Shown here one piece after another: positions 4,858-5,514 of a DNA stretch of 5,514 bases. This DNA comes from an uncultured Clostridia bacterium (lineage in GTDB: Bacteria; Bacillota; Clostridia; TANB77; CAG-508). Numbering within the stretch: the stretch's first letter is position 1; each line of letters starts with the position of its first letter. Where the stretch lies: NCBI GenBank assembly GCA_948530865.1, contig CAOTKV010000024.1, positions 24,271 to 29,784 on the forward strand, in the 5' to 3' direction. A program made the translations under genes and the position numbers. Below the pieces are notes generated by a model that ran no database searches, was not told the DNA's origin, and saw only the letters and a program-made list of their open reading frames with translations.

Positions 4858-5514
4858 CTCTAGAACTCTTACCTCTCTTGTTCTTATGTAATTTCGTTAC
4901 AATAATATTTAGTATCGCAACTGTAATTATTGTTCCTATTGTCGCTATTGGTAAAATATCTCCTGTATCTGGAAGTCTTTTTCCAGAATCTGTATTACCA
5001 TGATTTGTTGTACTTATATTATTTGTAACATTGTTATAATTGTTATTTATTATTGATGGTGGATTTACAACTGGTGGTGGAGTTACTGGTGGAGTCGGTT
5101 TTTCTGGCTCTGCTGGCTTGATTGGTTTTTCTGGTTCTGTTGGTTTTGGCTTTTCTTCTACATGTTTATGTGTATTTATTACATTATATCCTTCTACCTT
5201 ACTTTCATAACCTTCAACTTTTTCCTCTGTTATTGTATATTTTATTTCTTTTCCATCTTTATACTTATCTAGCTCTTCAAATTTCCACTTCCATCCTTCT
5301 TTTTCTGTTACTTCTTTACTTAATATTTTCTCTCCATCTGCCAATAAATTTATTGTGATTTTTTCTGGTCTTATTTTATCTTGATTATTATTATCTTCCC
5401 ACGTTTTACTTCCACTTACTTCTGTCTTTTCTGCTTCATGTATATTTATTACATTATAACCTTCTATTTTTCCCATATATCCTGTTACTTCATCTTCTGT
5501 TATACTATATACTA
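4847..5514 (-). CDS. LPXTG wall-anchored Cna_B surface protein, 5' end outside window
   Basis: The last 221 residues of a sortase-anchored surface protein are visible; the reading frame stays open through the right edge, so the true start lies outside. In order (numbering from the first whole codon at the edge) there are the end of one Cna_B domain (to about residue 25) and one complete Cna_B domain (about 29-115). The stalk of PEKP/PTPP repeats covers about 119-152, followed by an Asn-rich linker. The sorting signal is LPDTG (180-184, bases 4975-4961), a hydrophobic segment and a basic tail (KLHKNKRGK). The whole Cna_B domain has the lysine in GSKTW, the glutamate in TITEE and the asparagine in VINTH. 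In this family these residues form a self-made isopeptide bond. The likely role is adhesion or a surface stalk. No terminator follows, so reading through into the next gene is possible. Confidence 0.93.
   Translation of the reverse strand, partial: VYSITEDEVTGYMGKIEGYNVINIHEAEKTEVSGSKTWEDNNNQDKIRPEKITINLLADGEKILSKEVTEKEGWKWKFEELDKYKDGKEIKYTITEEKVEGYESKVEGYNVINTHKHVEEKPKPTEPEKPIKPAEPEKPTPPVTPPPVVNPPSIINNNYNNVTNNISTTNHGNTDSGKRLPDTGDILPIATIGTIITVAILNIIVTKLHKNKRGKSSRVEK
5171..5196 (-). repeat. Direct repeat, copy at the end of the last Cna_B domain
   Basis: This 26-base segment matches 5441-5466 with two mismatches, exactly 270 bases (90 codons) away. It encodes EGYNVINTH at the domain end. It marks the Cna_B repeat period at the DNA level. 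Confidence 0.8.
5441..5466 (-). repeat. Direct repeat, copy at the end of the upstream Cna_B domain
   Basis: This is the partner of the segment at 5171-5196, with 24 of 26 bases identical. It encodes EGYNVINIH. The surviving DNA identity suggests that more tandem Cna_B units lie beyond the right edge and that the array may change in length by recombination. Confidence 0.8.

Noticed and set aside
5122..5358. Open frame of 78 codons on the plus strand inside the surface protein gene
   Set aside because: Its Leu-rich make-up is the antisense image of Lys/Glu-rich Cna_B and Pro-rich stalk codons, so it is not a real membrane peptide.
5474..5476. ATG at 5476 as start of the surface protein
   Set aside because: The frame continues upstream to the edge and encodes the typical Cna_B text SITEDEVTGY directly before it, with no ribosome binding site. 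It is an internal methionine.

Overview
The window is very AT-rich DNA, and every gene lies on the minus strand. It most likely comes from a Gram-positive, low-GC Bacillota, probably of clostridial type. The evidence is strong AGGAG ribosome binding sites, AGA/TTA-rich codons, an LPXTG-type sortase signal on a Cna_B surface protein, and the order tRNA - tadA - SRP RNA - dnaX, whose last three members form a block known from Bacillus and relatives. The genus cannot be told from the sequence.

Read in the direction of transcription (high to low coordinates), the window opens inside a wall-anchored surface protein (5514-4847, 5' end missing). It shows the tail of one Cna_B repeat, one whole Cna_B repeat, a proline-rich stalk and an LPDTG anchor. 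Next is a DUF4097-like beta-repeat protein (4726-3737) with its own promoter, a palindrome in its leader and a strong intrinsic terminator (3709-3671). Together these two genes look like an envelope-related accessory block.

Behind the terminator a new promoter drives tRNA-Arg(CCU) (3621-3546). The tRNA is followed 23 bases later by tadA (3522-3052, TTG start), the enzyme that makes inosine-34 in tRNA-Arg(ACG). A membrane acyltransferase (3006-1945) and a small membrane-anchored protein of unknown function (1916-1194) follow in the same direction with short gaps and no terminator. A consensus promoter then drives a short, 4.5S-type SRP RNA (about 1140-1024). Its end lies just ahead of dnaX (998 to the left edge), which encodes the clamp-loader gamma/tau subunit and is cut off after about 332 codons.

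The core part (tRNA, tadA, SRP RNA, dnaX) is housekeeping for decoding, protein export and replication. The unusual points are the two membrane genes lodged between tadA and the SRP RNA, the regular 20-residue repeat protein that lacks an export signal, and the palindrome before it. I see no CRISPR array, transposase, integrase, toxin-antitoxin pair or clear new defence system. No gene-free stretch exceeds 300 bases; the longest gaps (999-1193, 3622-3736, 4727-4846) are filled by the SRP RNA, promoters and a terminator.
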